Part shown: piece by piece, positions 51,292-61,900 of the stretch
Numbering within the stretch: the first letter of the stretch is position 1
How the letters are laid out: each line of letters starts with the position of its first letter
Notes under the pieces: model-generated
Told to the model about the DNA's origin: nothing
Database searches by the model: none
Seen by the model: the letters and a program-made list of their open reading frames with translations, nothing else
From: Pezizomycotina sp. ARF18
Lineage: Eukaryota > Ascomycota
NCBI GenBank assembly: GCA_002224055.1
Contig: AZLU01000175.1
Location: 25,830-89,829 of the forward strand
Direction of reading: 5' to 3'
DNA length: 64,000 bases
Translations under genes and position numbers: made by a program

Positions 51292-53581
51292 CTACCGCCT
51301 TCGGTCGCGGCGGCGGTCCCTATGCCTATTCCTGTCCCTATCTCTGTCCCTGTCCCTATCCCTATCCCTATCACCGCGTCCGCCGTCCCTGACCCAATCC
51401 CTATCCCAATCACGATCCCTGCCGCTCCAGCTATCTCCCCCGGCCAAAGCACCTTTCCTGTTCCTCCTCCTGGCGCCGCGGAATTCTTGAATGCTGCCCT
51501 TCCTGCTGGCCGCAGCGGCGACCAGGGCTTCCTTGTGGTAATCCTTGGTGGCGAGGCGCTCCCGAGCAACGCTCTCGTCGACGGGCTTGTAGTATAGCTT
51601 GGGTTTCGCCTTCGTGCACTTGAAGAGCTCGTCGAGACTAACGACCTTAACTCCCGGCTGGGTGTTCGTGACGGGTTGTATCAGCCTGCCTGAGCCGTGA
51701 GGATTGCGTGGGCCGAGCGGGGCATCTGACGGCGCACGGCCGCGGGGGATGGTGCTGCTGGGACCCGTGGCAGGGTAAGGGCGCCTCGTCGAGCCTCCGG
51801 GAGGACTTCCTCGAGGACGGCTTCAATGCGCTCCTCCCATCATCGTCTCGGATAGGGCGGTAGGCGATGGCGAACCTCTTCCCGCGCTCCTGACGTTCTA
51901 TGTCGATCCATTCCTGGACTTTATCTTCGGGGACAAAGTCAGCGAACAGAGGCTTGCGGTTCTTTTCGTTGGGCCAGATCTTGCTGTGGACGCCGTTACG
52001 CGCGCGGGCGCACGCCTGGACGCTGTCGAAGACGGCAAAGCAGTGGGTCTTGATCGCGTCCAGATACAAGATTTCGATCGCATCCGGATTATTCGACTTG
52101 GAAGCCAGGGAGCAGAGATGAGAACGAAGCTGCGGTTCCTGTAGCGGGCGGACAAGCTCGCTAACGTAAAGAGCACGGCTCGCAGGGTGGGCAGCAGGTT
52201 CAACGTCAGCCTCCGAATCGTCGTCCGCAGGACGGCGAGGCGATGTCGCTTCAGCTGGCTGGCTTGTGGAGGACGGTTCATCCTTATTGAACAATCCCTT
52301 GAAGCGGGCATCCTTGGCGTTGGAGGTGATAGAGCCACGCTGGCGAGTAGGCGGCGACGGGGAGCGTGAATGGCGTGACATTGGCGACCTGCTGCGGTCC
52401 TTTCTTCCGTGTATAACGCCGCGCGACCTCTCCCTCGAGCGAGATCTCGAGCGCGAAGGTGAGCGGGAGCGGCTCTTAGAACGGCTCCTGGAACGGCTAT
52501 CGCGGTAGGAGCGGCGCTGCTGCTGCCTAGGTGTGCGCGAGCGTGATCGCGACCTCGAGCGGCGTTCGTCTTCATCCTCCTCGCGGGGCGCATCTTCCAT
52601 TGCGATATCGTGCTTGTCAACCCGTCCCTCTTCGATCCTCTGTTTCTTAGCCTCGACCTCTGCCTGATCTACCGAGGGCGACTTGGACCTGCGCTTGCGC
52701 TTGCGCAAATCCACCTCCGCAGATGTGGTGGGTTCCGTCATTTGACGCTCGGGGGCAGATGGAACAGGGGTGGCCGATTTGGTGACGGGCGCAGATCCGG
52801 CGGGGTGGTCCCTTCGATTACATTATCTTGCGCCTTCGGGGTTTGCTGGCGGGGCATTGGCGTCGGCTCCGCAGTTTCCACGGTTGACTGCAGCTCCGAA
52901 ACGGGCTTCAATGATGACGGTCCCTCCTCGTCTTTGACTTCCTCTGAAGATGGTTTGACGACCTTTGGAGCCGGCGCGGCTCCATCATCTTTCATCTCTT
53001 CGTCGTCCTTCTTTTCTTCCTCTGCTGCTTCTTGCGCAGGGGCAGGCGCATCCTGCATCGCGGTGTCCTGAGCATCATCGGACTTCGGCAAATCAACTGT
53101 TTCTGGTTGTTCCTCTTTAGTTTCTTCCTCAGTTTTATCTTCCTTTGGAGGGGTAATAACAGCTTTAACTTCTTTTTCCTGTTGTTCTTCTCCCTTTTCT
53201 CCAGCAGCTGCCTCCTGTTCTTGTTCTTCCTCTGCCTCCTTGGCTGGTTCCGCCGCTACTTCTTGTTCTTGTTTATCATCTCCATTTTATCAGCTTCATC
53301 GCCATCGTCTTCCTCAGCTTATCTTCCTCTTCCTGCTTCTCCTCTGCCTTATCTTCCTCTGGTTCCTGCTCCTCCTCCTCCTCCTCCTCCTCTTCCTCCT
53401 CTTCCCCCTCCTGCTCTTCTTCGGCTGCCGGCTCTTCTTCCTCTTGGGCCTTCTCGGCTTCTATTGCCTCTCCCAATCGCTCTACCAACTCTTTCTTCAG
53501 ACCACCGACTGCTAGCCCTCTCTTCTTAAGTTCTGCTTTCAGCTCAGTTACCTTGAGCGTTGACAGGTCTCCGCCAACATG
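51292..53581 (-). CDS. Acinus-like protein: SAP domain, RS-rich region, RRM-like domain, RSB motif
   Basis: Acinus is the scaffold of the ASAP complex (with RNPS1 and SAP18) on the exon junction complex. In order on the minus strand: a SAP domain (DLSTLKVTELKAELKKRGLA, then GGLKKELVERLGEAIEAEKA, near 53470-53560); a Glu/Lys-rich acidic region; RS-rich segments (SRSRSRSRTPRQQQRR near 52540); an RRM-like domain (SRALYVSELVRPLQEPQLRS, ILYLDAIKTHCFAVF, FADFVPEDKVQEWIDIERQE, near 51890-52190); the RSB motif SLDELFKCTKAKPKLYYKP (51590-51640), which in Acinus binds RNPS1/SAP18; and a terminal Arg-Asp repeat tail ending at TAG 51292-51294. The ATG at 53581 is one base out of frame with the SAP domain, so the start is approximate. 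At least four frame breaks occur. Domain order supports the assignment well. Confidence 0.85.
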
Positions 53582-53769
53582 GTTAACCGGAGAACTGTGT
53601 GGACTGATCTTTTGGTTGTCTCTTTGGTTGTCTTAGAGTGCGAATGTCTATAAATATATGGAGAATAGGATGATTATTATTGTCTTCGGGGATATCGATG
53701 TTTGGTTAATAATTTTAATTTTGTTTACGAAAAAGATGGTGGGACGCGTTTTGAAAGGAAATAAAAAGG

Positions 53770-53801
<32 letters not shown>

Positions 53802-55334
53802 GGGATAAATTTTTTTTCGTTCTTGTTAAGCGGGAAATTATAAACGTGCAGGTGCCACCACCGCCCACCCAAACCGAAGGAAAAAAAAAAGGAAAAACTG
53901 TTAGGAAACTGCGGAAAAGGAACAGCCGAAGCAGTTTGACCACTAAATCCGGCTTACAAGAAGATCGTGAAGAATAGATATTGAGAATAGGGGAGGAGTT
54001 TTGGCGAGGATGAATGGATTCAGTTCTTATTGCTGAAGGAAAGCACGCCAGTCGCAGATTGATTTGTTATTGATTTATTTACTATTTGTTATTATTATTG
54101 TTATTTTCTTTTTCTCTTCTTTCTTTTCTCTCTTTGTCCTCCTTCTATTATGGCAATTTAAGTATTTATTTTAATTTATTTTTTCAAATTTTTTTTTTTC
54201 CTTCCTAAAGTATATTATTTCTTTTTCTGCGCAGAAGAACTCCACTATTATTTCTTTTTTGTTTTGCTTTTTTGTATATATCAAAAGCTGCGACTGCTTA
54301 GTCATCAACCGAATTGTCGCAGCCACTGTGGCTGGGAGATATTGTGGCTAGTGGCACGTGATACTTCCGGAAAGGCGGTTGCGACATTCTCTTTTTTCTT
54401 CACACGACACAAAAATTTTTGGGCGGCTGACAGGGCAAGGGCAAGAACACACAGAGAATTAAATCTTCTTCGGGCAAGAAAGGACGGATAGGATAGGTCG
54501 CAAGAAGCAAGAAGGAGGCATAACGAATCAGTTGAAGCCTTTGATTGGAGCTATTACTACTCTACTCTATTGTCTAACCGAGAGAGTTCGGCTTTTTTTA
54601 GAGAGCTGCTTAGTGCATGAACTGGAATGTTGCTGATTACCGTAGAGGAGAGCGATTTCGGAGACTGAGCTACTAGGTAGGTAGACGCTAAAAATATAAT
54701 AATACTATACTTTAAGTATACCCAAGAATAAGCAGGGAATTTTTTTTTTTTTTTTTTATTTCGCTCACATCTGATTTGGTGAAACCCTCTTCAGTTACGC
54801 AGCTGTGGCATCTAAACTTTTTTTTTTTTTTTTGAAAAAAAAAATAATTTCTATGCAATAACCAAAAGAAAAAAAAAGAAAAAAAAAAAAAAATTTTTTT
54901 TTCCCAACCCACCGTTGAAAAAAATTTTTTTTTTTTTCCTTTTCTTACCTTTTTCTTTCCCCTCTCCCTTCCCTTCCACGACATCATTCTTCTCAATTCT
55001 TACACCTTTCTTAACATTCCTATTTATTATCCTCTTTTTCTTATATCTGTTCCAATTTCGAATCCTCCATCGTCAAAGCAACCTCTTCTTTTGCAGGATC
55101 TTTGTTCTTCGCTTGCATCAAGGAACCCCTTCCAGAAGCATTTCCATTGTTCGCCGTGGTCATCTGATCAGATATCTCTTTTTCTTCAACCTCTTTAATA
55201 AAACCCTCGTTACAGAACAAAGAGGTTCATTGTGTCTTTTCTCAACCCTTCAATCTTCCAATCATCAATTTTTCCATTCTAGCTACTATTCGTAGCAAGA
55301 CAACCTAGGGTGTCCTGCTACCGGAACCGCTTTT
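53582..55334. other. Divergent promoter region and CPA1 5' leader
   Basis: This lies between the Acinus-like gene (-) and the CPA1 leader (+). It contains A30 near 53769-53799 and mixed T/A runs at 54739-54935. There is an inverted pair GCTGCGAC (54287-54294) and GTCGCAGC (54316-54323), with an E-box CACGTG at 54355-54360. From about 54936 the plus strand is C/T-rich, typical of a fungal promoter or leader ahead of CPA1. Confidence 0.5.
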
Positions 55335-55797
55335 ATGAGGTTTGCACCTCAGTCTTTACTTCTCAGGTAAGATCAAGATCTCTCTTCCTTTTTTTTTTTC
55401 TTCCGGCAGATAAAATGTAGTTCGTATTGTCGTATCATGCCATTGTACAGACGAGATCGGAGGGTTTCCACAATTTTTCGGAGCAAATCGAAGATAGAAA
55501 GTGGATGTGTAGCTTTTTTCCAACGTGTTTGAGGCTGTTTACCATTATCGTCCGGCATCTTTGTTTCATTGTTTGCTAACGATGCTCTACTATCGCAGGA
55601 TTATCTTTCCGGTACGATTAATCCTCCCTCACCTGTCCTCCATGGCGGACAATTCTTTCCTTTTAGTTGCATCGCTTTCAAGATGCATGCTACCGGCAAA
55701 CTTGTTGCTCCAAACAACTCGAATTAATTGAGTTGAATTGAAGTAGTACTAACACGATTATGCCTCAGATCACATCTGGAAAAACAGCTCAGCTTAA
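55335..55797 (+). promoter_or_regulatory. Arginine attenuator peptide uORF in the CPA1 leader, split over three exons
   Basis: In ascomycetes the CPA1/arg-2 mRNA carries a 24-25 codon uORF whose nascent peptide stalls ribosomes when arginine is high and lowers CPA1 translation. Here exon A (ATG 55335 to 55366) ends SVFTSQ. A 232-nt intron has donor CAG|GTAAGA, branch GCTAAC at 55575 and acceptor ATCGCAG. Exon B is 13 nt (55599-55611) and encodes DYLS. A 157-nt intron has donor GTACGA, branch TACTAAC at 55747-55753 and acceptor CCTCAG. Exon C (55769-55797) encodes the rest: DHIWKNSSA and TAA. The joined core, SVFTSQDYLSDHIWKNSSA, has the conserved Asp and Trp of the family at positions 12 and 19. 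The exons sum to 74 nt, one short of 25 codons, so one base is missing in exon A between ATG and TCA, as elsewhere in the window. With it the peptide is 24 residues, the Neurospora length. The stop is 165 nt before the CPA1 ATG. Confidence 0.9.
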
Positions 55798-55962
55798 TTG
55801 GCTGTCGCGGATATTTGGAATCAACTTGACTTGAAATTTTACGCTCTCTCTTTTTTCCGACTCTTCGGGATTGGCTTGAATATTATTTCACATAAGATAA
55901 TTACCATTCATTTTTCCAAGAAGAAAGTTTAAAAAAGAACACCCAAAAAAAGACAATTAAAA

Positions 55963-57442
55963 ATGCTTGCTGCCGTTTGTTGAAGCAATCCCCGAAGGCT
56001 GCCTTTGGCAAGCGCTTTCTGGCGACCGTCTCGAGCAATTATAGTACTAGCATAACGGGCGGAAGCTCGGGTCGTCAGATGCCGTTGAACCCTCGCGAGT
56101 CTACTCCGGTCTCACACGACAGGGCCACTTTCACTATCAGGGTACGTATATATGATGCTTCTAGAAAAATCCAGATTGTATCATATCTAACTGTTTTGAT
56201 TGGACAGGGTGGACCCACTTTTCACGGCAAGTCCTTCGGTGCGAAGGCGAACATCTCCGGTGAAGCCGTGTTCACCACCTCGCTCGTGGGCTACCCCGGT
56301 CTATGACCGATCCGTCCTACCGCGGACAGATCTGGTCTTCACCCAGCCGCTCATAGGCAACTACGGTGTCCCGTCCCGTGACCGTGACTCCGACGGCCTC
56401 CTCAAGTACTTTGAGAGCCTCACATCCAGACCGTAGGTATTGTTGTCGCCGACGCGCTCTCAAGTACTCTCACTGGACCGCCGTCGAATCCCTCGGCGAG
56501 TGGTGTGCTCGCGAGGGTGTTCCTGCCATCTCTGGCGTCGACACTCGTCAGATCGTGACTTTCCTCCGTGAGCGTGGTTCCTCGCTTGCCCGCATTACTA
56601 TCGGAGAAGAATATGACGCCGACCAGGATGAAGCCTTTATCGATCCCGAGCAGATCAATTTGGTAGCCAAAGTCTCCACCAAGGCCCCCTTCCACGTTTC
56701 TTCCCCGCACGGTGATTCTCACGTCGCCGTCATCGACTGCGGTGTCAAGGAGAACATCCTGCGCTCCCTCGTAGGCCGCGGATCTTCCGTCACCGTTTTC
56801 CCCTGGGACTACCCGATCCACAAGATCGCCAACCACTTCGACGGCGTCTTCATCTCCAACGGCCCCGGTGATCCGACGCACTGCACCCCCACCGTCTACC
56901 ACCTCCGCCGCCTGATGGAGTCCTACAAGGGTCCCATCATGGGTATCTGCCTGGGCCACCAGCTCCTCGCTCTGGCCGCGGGCGCCCGCACCGTCAAGCT
57001 CAAGTACGGTAACCGCGCGCATAACATCCCCGCGCTCGACCTGACCACTGGACGCTGCCACATCACCTCGCAGAACCACGGGTACGCCGTCGACGCGGAT
57101 ACCCTCCCGGCCGACTGGAAGCCGTTCTTCGTCAACCTCAACGACGGCTCGAACGAAGGGATGATTCACGTCTCCAAGCCGATCATGTCGACCCAGTTCC
57201 ACCCGGAAGCTAAGGGTGGCCCGCTCGACAGCAGCTTTCTGTTCGATGCTTACTTGGAGCAAGTCGCCAAGTTCCGCAATGGAGAGCTGGACGGTATTAA
57301 GAGGGAAGGCAGACCGAACCCGCTGCTCGTCGATCTCCTGAGCAAGGAGCGCGTCGGCGTTACGCTTACGGATAAAGAGAACGAGATGCAGGCTATGAAC
57401 GCCGTCGGTGGCATCGGGAGCGTTAGTGCTATGGCTGCTTAA
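55963..57442 (+). CDS. CPA1: Arginine-specific carbamoyl-phosphate synthase, small (glutaminase) subunit
   Basis: The subunit hydrolyses glutamine and feeds ammonia to the large subunit for carbamoyl phosphate in arginine synthesis; in filamentous ascomycetes it is mitochondrial. ATG 55963 opens MLAAV, then (one base lost) [20 protein letters not shown], a basic, hydroxylated presequence. A 66-nt intron (56142-56207) follows TFTIR. The small-subunit N-domain gives [51 protein letters not shown], and [15 protein letters not shown] with [19 protein letters not shown]. The class I amidotransferase domain has [12 protein letters not shown], the nucleophile Cys in [24 protein letters not shown], and the His/Glu pair in [16 protein letters not shown]. 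It ends at TAA 57440-57442. Four single-base losses lie within 56300-56460, each fixable by one base of a short C or G run; the 1-kb remainder is intact. The spliced attenuator uORF sits upstream. Confidence 0.95.
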
Positions 57443-58277
57443 AAATGTCGAGTTTTTAATACGTTTATTATTATGATTGATATATTCTCGAGATTGTTTT
57501 CTGGTACTCATGGTTTTTCTAAAGTTTAGTTCTGCTTTCGATAATGGTGTTTATCCGGTTGATTCCTCTGCTTTTCCCTCTTCATATCCCCCCCCCCCGT
57601 CCCTTCTTCTTTCTACAAGTTCGTTACAATTGCTAGTTTTAATCAGCATAAGGCTGCTTATGGGTTTTCGAAAGGTAACTTCAAATTGGCAGACGTAGTG
57701 GTAATGGTAGTGGTAGCTCATAAGATAGCTTTATCACAGATTCTTTAATAAACGAATAAATATCATTTATTCTTGCCTAATGAGTTCTCTGTAGTGTTTG
57801 ATCAAAATAAATGGGAAGTAAATTCAGCAAATGAGAAAAATGATAATTATTTGTAGTCAATAACCGTCGTGTTCTTTTCAAGAGAAAACTCGTCCTTGTT
57901 ATATCTATCAGCTACTTATTTCTTCTCGTTTCATTTCAGGAAAGGGAAATATTTATATTGTAAAATGTGAAGGATGAGCTATGCTCAAAAAAGCTAGATA
58001 CAAAAAAATAAAATAAAAAATAAAAATAAACAAAGATATATTCATAATCGTTAAAAACCATCTTTTGTGAATATAATTGAAAAAAGATCGAGCGAAAGGA
58101 TCCTAGGAAAAAAAGTCTATAGAATCATTTGATATAAGCCAAATATAACCATAAAAAAAAAAGGTGTAGAAACACCCCTTTCACAACCTATACCTTCTCC
58201 ATAACAAAAGCACCCTCCCCTTCTCTCCTCCGCACTGCCATTCCTACCTCTTCTCCACCCATCCCCATCGACATCCT
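57443..58277. other. Intergenic, convergent 3' region
   Basis: This AT-rich DNA lies between the ends of CPA1 (+) and the small gene at 58278 (-). It contains a C10 run near 57589-57598 and A-rich patches near 58000-58025. No gene is supported. Confidence 0.5.
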
Positions 58278-58959
58278 TCATATCCCATCCTCCACCGTAC
58301 CGTTATCATTATCCCGTAACGATCCCTTCCTTAATATCCCCTCCACCGCATCGCCGGCCCTCTCCACGACGTCGTCGGGCTGGTTCGCCATCTCCTCGTT
58401 CAGGCTGGCTAGTAACTCCGCGAAGCTCGACAATCCACCACCTCCACTGCCTCCTGATGCAGTAGTAGAAGAGGTAGTAGCACCCTTCTTTGTTGAGAGG
58501 AACGGGTTTTCGGTGGTGGTGGTGGTGGTGGTGGTGGTTGTGGCCGATGGGGAGGGTTTATGAGGGATGATATGGACATTGTTTTGCGGAACTACTTTCA
58601 TTGTTCGTACAGTTATTATTATTCGTAGTCGTAGAAGGTAGAGAGGAGGTAGACGTAGAGGTAGTAGTGTTCGAGACGTTAATCCGGTCCAGTTTCTGCT
58701 TTAAATCGCGAACCTGGTCCGCGAATTTCTCCTCGAGTAAAGCGCGGGCGCGCTGTTCTTCGGATTTGGACGTTAGGGATTCCGCGTCTCCTGTTGCTGT
58801 GGTAGGGGATTTCGAGGTGGGAACGGAGGTGTTTGAGGGGGATTTCGTAGATTTGGCGGGTTCGGAGTCGGAAGGGTTGACGATGGATGTTATGTCCATG
58901 GCGGAGGAGGTGGTGGTTGCGTCGCGCATGGGGACGTCGGCGTCGGTGTCGTCTGACAT
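58278..58959 (-). CDS. Small Ser/Thr-rich low-complexity protein with coiled segment, unknown function
   Basis: The start ATG 58959 gives MSDDTDADVPMRDATTTSSA, then a Ser/Thr/Lys-rich part (SKSPTTATGDAESLTSKSEE) and a charged helical stretch likely to coil (QRARALLEEKFADQVRDLKQ, KLDRINV). After Asn/Thr repeats the frame shifts near 58600 and continues VPQNNVHIIPHKPSPSATTT, a Thr-only run encoded by a trinucleotide repeat, then SSFAELLASLNEEMANQPDD, VVERAGDAVEGILRKGSLRD and a stop at 58278. The C-terminal amphipathic segment looks conserved in style, but I do not recognise a family. About 225 residues. It is convergent with CPA1. Confidence 0.6.
58512..58538. repeat. GGT trinucleotide repeat, nine units, in coding sequence
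   Basis: Nine GGT units on the plus strand correspond to ACC (Thr) codons of the minus-strand gene. Length variation would change a poly-threonine tract without shifting the frame. Confidence 0.85.
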
Positions 58960-61900
58960 GGTCTGTAGAAGCTCCTGAGGGGGCCGTTTGGGAGGTGCTG
59001 TTGGGGGGGAGGTGACCGAGGGTAGCTGTGGAGCTAGCTGTCTCGAGAGGTTAACAGCTTTTGGAAAAGCCGGTTAAGAGAAAAGCTCGTAGAACGAAAA
59101 GAAAAAAAAGGCCGGGGGTTTTAGCTACCCTGGTTTATATCGGACCCCCTAGCTATATATCGTTGGCTATCCTAGCAGTTCAGGAATCGTAGAAGTTTCT
59201 AATAACTTTTTTTGATAAAAACTTGCTTTTTAGTTCATAAGTTACACAGATTCATGAAGATCTCTACAGGTGTGGGGTCAAAAAGTTGAGAGTGCTGTTT
59301 TAAATAAGGCTGGAAACAGAACCCTTACTCTTCTTTTTTTTTTTTTTTTTTTTTTTGGTTCTCGCTAGCAAAAAAGGAGAACGTTCTACTTCTTCCTTCT
59401 CAGCCTTCTTTTTCTTGAGCTTTTTGCTTTTTTTTTTTTTTTTTTTTTTTTTCCTTCTACTTGCGCAGTTTTGCTGGCTGGGAAAGATTTCCTATTTTTT
59501 TTTTTTTTTTTTTTTTTTTTCGCTAATCTCCGGCGAATCGGCTAAGCCTTCTCTTCTTTTGCCTTTGCCCTAGCCTCAAACTACAACGAGCAAACCAACG
59601 ATATCCTGATGACCAAGTATCTGATAACTCAACTTTATACCAAACGTCGCTATAAATTCATACATTAAAACACGCGTGCGTGGAAATAGGAGAATACATG
59701 AAAGAAAATGACGAATCGTATAAAATAAATCAATCAAAAGTACAAAAATATAAACACAAATCGCTATCCCACGTTAAATATCTCTATTAACGCGGAATAG
59801 GACTTCCTATCTTTTTTTTTTTTTTTTTCCTTTTACGTCCTATTTCCCCACATGGATCCCTATACGCCGAGAGAGCTACTAAGCGATACTTAAAGCCTTG
59901 ATCATAGAGTTATTCCATACTAGCAACTCTCTTATGGATTCCATGTAAAATTACTGAAAGAGGATTTTTTATTTTTATTTTTTTTTCAAAAGCCGTGTAA
60001 CGTTAAGTTAGTACTATATAGTACTCTACGGCTAGAAGAGCTCTTGACCGACGATATTAAAAAAATTATGGCCGAGTTGGATAACACGGGTTTTCTACGA
60101 TCGTTAGCTAAAACTAGACGCTTACTATATACCCCTGAATATATATGATAACTACACTAACGTAAAAATGACGATTCATAACATATCTTGATCATTGCTC
60201 CCGCAAACATCACTCGGAAATCAAGTATAAATTTTGGAGCCTTTTTTTGTTAGTTGAGGGTTTCATAGGTTTGATTGCCTTACGACGCGAGAGACGAGGA
60301 ACATAATTTGATCCCGATAACTCTGGTAAGATCATGTCAGGTTATTACATTCTGTAGTCAGCGTACCGGATATTAAACTGAGTATCAACAGCCTTTTCAA
60401 AGTTCTTCTGGTTTATACGCACTGGATTCTATGTCCGGATAACGAAACAATGTAATCAACATTCTCCGCCTCGAGATTAGCGGGTACATTTCACCATACC
60501 CACGATAATCAAGCTAGTATTACCTCCTTATCTATACCCTCTTTCAGACTACTAAACACGATGTTGAACTTAGGGAGTATAGAAAATATTCTCTTTTTTA
60601 GCACAGCACTTATCTGCTAGTAGCTAGCCTTTTTGCTTATACGACTACGGCTTGTGGTATTCAGCGGATACTATTACGACATCAAGCCAGACCGCTGGTG
60701 ACCTCGGGAAGTCTTACGATAGCGTAGTGAACGGGACTCGAACTTTCGGAAGGTATTCAAAAGAAAAAAAAAGTCAGCCTGTTTGAATATCTTTGATATA
60801 GTATATCAGAAAGGCCATATCAAGTACAAAGCAAATGCGTATACTTTACAAATGGATAGAATAGATGTGTGTTTCTCACCAGCAAAGCATGAGTTTATCA
60901 TCATAAAGATTATTAATATTCGAGTTTTTTGGGATTCACACGGAAAAAACAACCTCCTTCAGATATCTGCGGTGAGTTAGTTGAACCGGAAAGCTCCAAA
61001 AGTTACCATAAACATCGTATAAGAACGGAAGTTGAGTCAGCGAAAAATTCCCCTCTCGAGCTACTACTGACAGGATAATATGACGTGGTCCTACCCCGGA
61101 ATACTGACTAGAATAGAAAAGTCTACGTCAGGTGCATAAAATCTTTTCCGTACAACTTAAGCATAAACCTCCCCAGGCATGGCTACTGTCTATCGAACTC
61201 CTAAAAGGCCAACACCAAGCGACGACATAGCTAACCACGCCATAGACTCACGGCTGTTTCTTGGAATACTGAAACAACTAGGCTCATAGAAAGCCTTCAA
61301 GCATCTTTTCCTGTAAAATTGGGCCGCTGGATTCGATTTTATGGCTAACGCGGAGCTAATATTCACGATATAAACTAGCTACTGAAGAGTTCTGCGGATA
61401 GACGTTACTTATTTGTTCTACTCTGAGAGTGAGCGTGGCGTTATTCTATTCACGCTATGATAGAGGTGCGGGTCTTCTACCTAATATGTAAATTGTTCAG
61501 CTGCTGATGCTTTCTAGGTGAAAGATACTCCTAAACATATTAGCCGTGCGAGCCGTTGAGGTAATACATCGTATGCGCGGTCCGCTTCGAAGCATAATCA
61601 TCTTACTAAACCGGCGGCAATCTATAACTTTTATAGAATCTAAATGAATTACTGAAAGAGGATTTCTTTTTCTAAATACTATTTCAGTAGGTTAATTGTA
61701 TAGAGCATTCGAGCAATTTTCTTTATCGGTTATTCAGGACCTAATATTATAGAAGCATGGAAGACGATACTATCAAGCCGTACGTAAAACCTGAGATTAT
61801 ACTTGCTATAATGAAGCCCTGAGTTGAAAGCTAGTTTACCATTTTTATTCATAATTATTTGGTGATCAAGTCATCACAAAGAAATAGGGATATTCTTTGG

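Noticed and set aside
51225-51597. Pro/Ile/Val-repeat and Gly/Ile-repeat frames at the end of the Acinus-like gene.
   Set aside because: They are the other frames of the Arg-Asp repeat tail of that gene.
56420-57511. Long minus-strand frame of 363 codons opposite CPA1.
   Set aside because: It is the antisense shadow of the GC-rich CPA1 coding sequence, which has all the expected catalytic motifs on the plus strand.
60700-60760. GGGACTCGAACTTTC, resembling the reverse complement of a tRNA B box.
   Set aside because: The T-arm stem does not pair and no anticodon or D arm fits around it.
61141-61400. Stretch reading YRTPKRPTPSDDIANHAIDS, considered as a retrotransposon polyprotein remnant.
   Set aside because: The frame breaks quickly, no neighbouring protease, integrase or reverse-transcriptase motif is present, and the composition could arise by chance.
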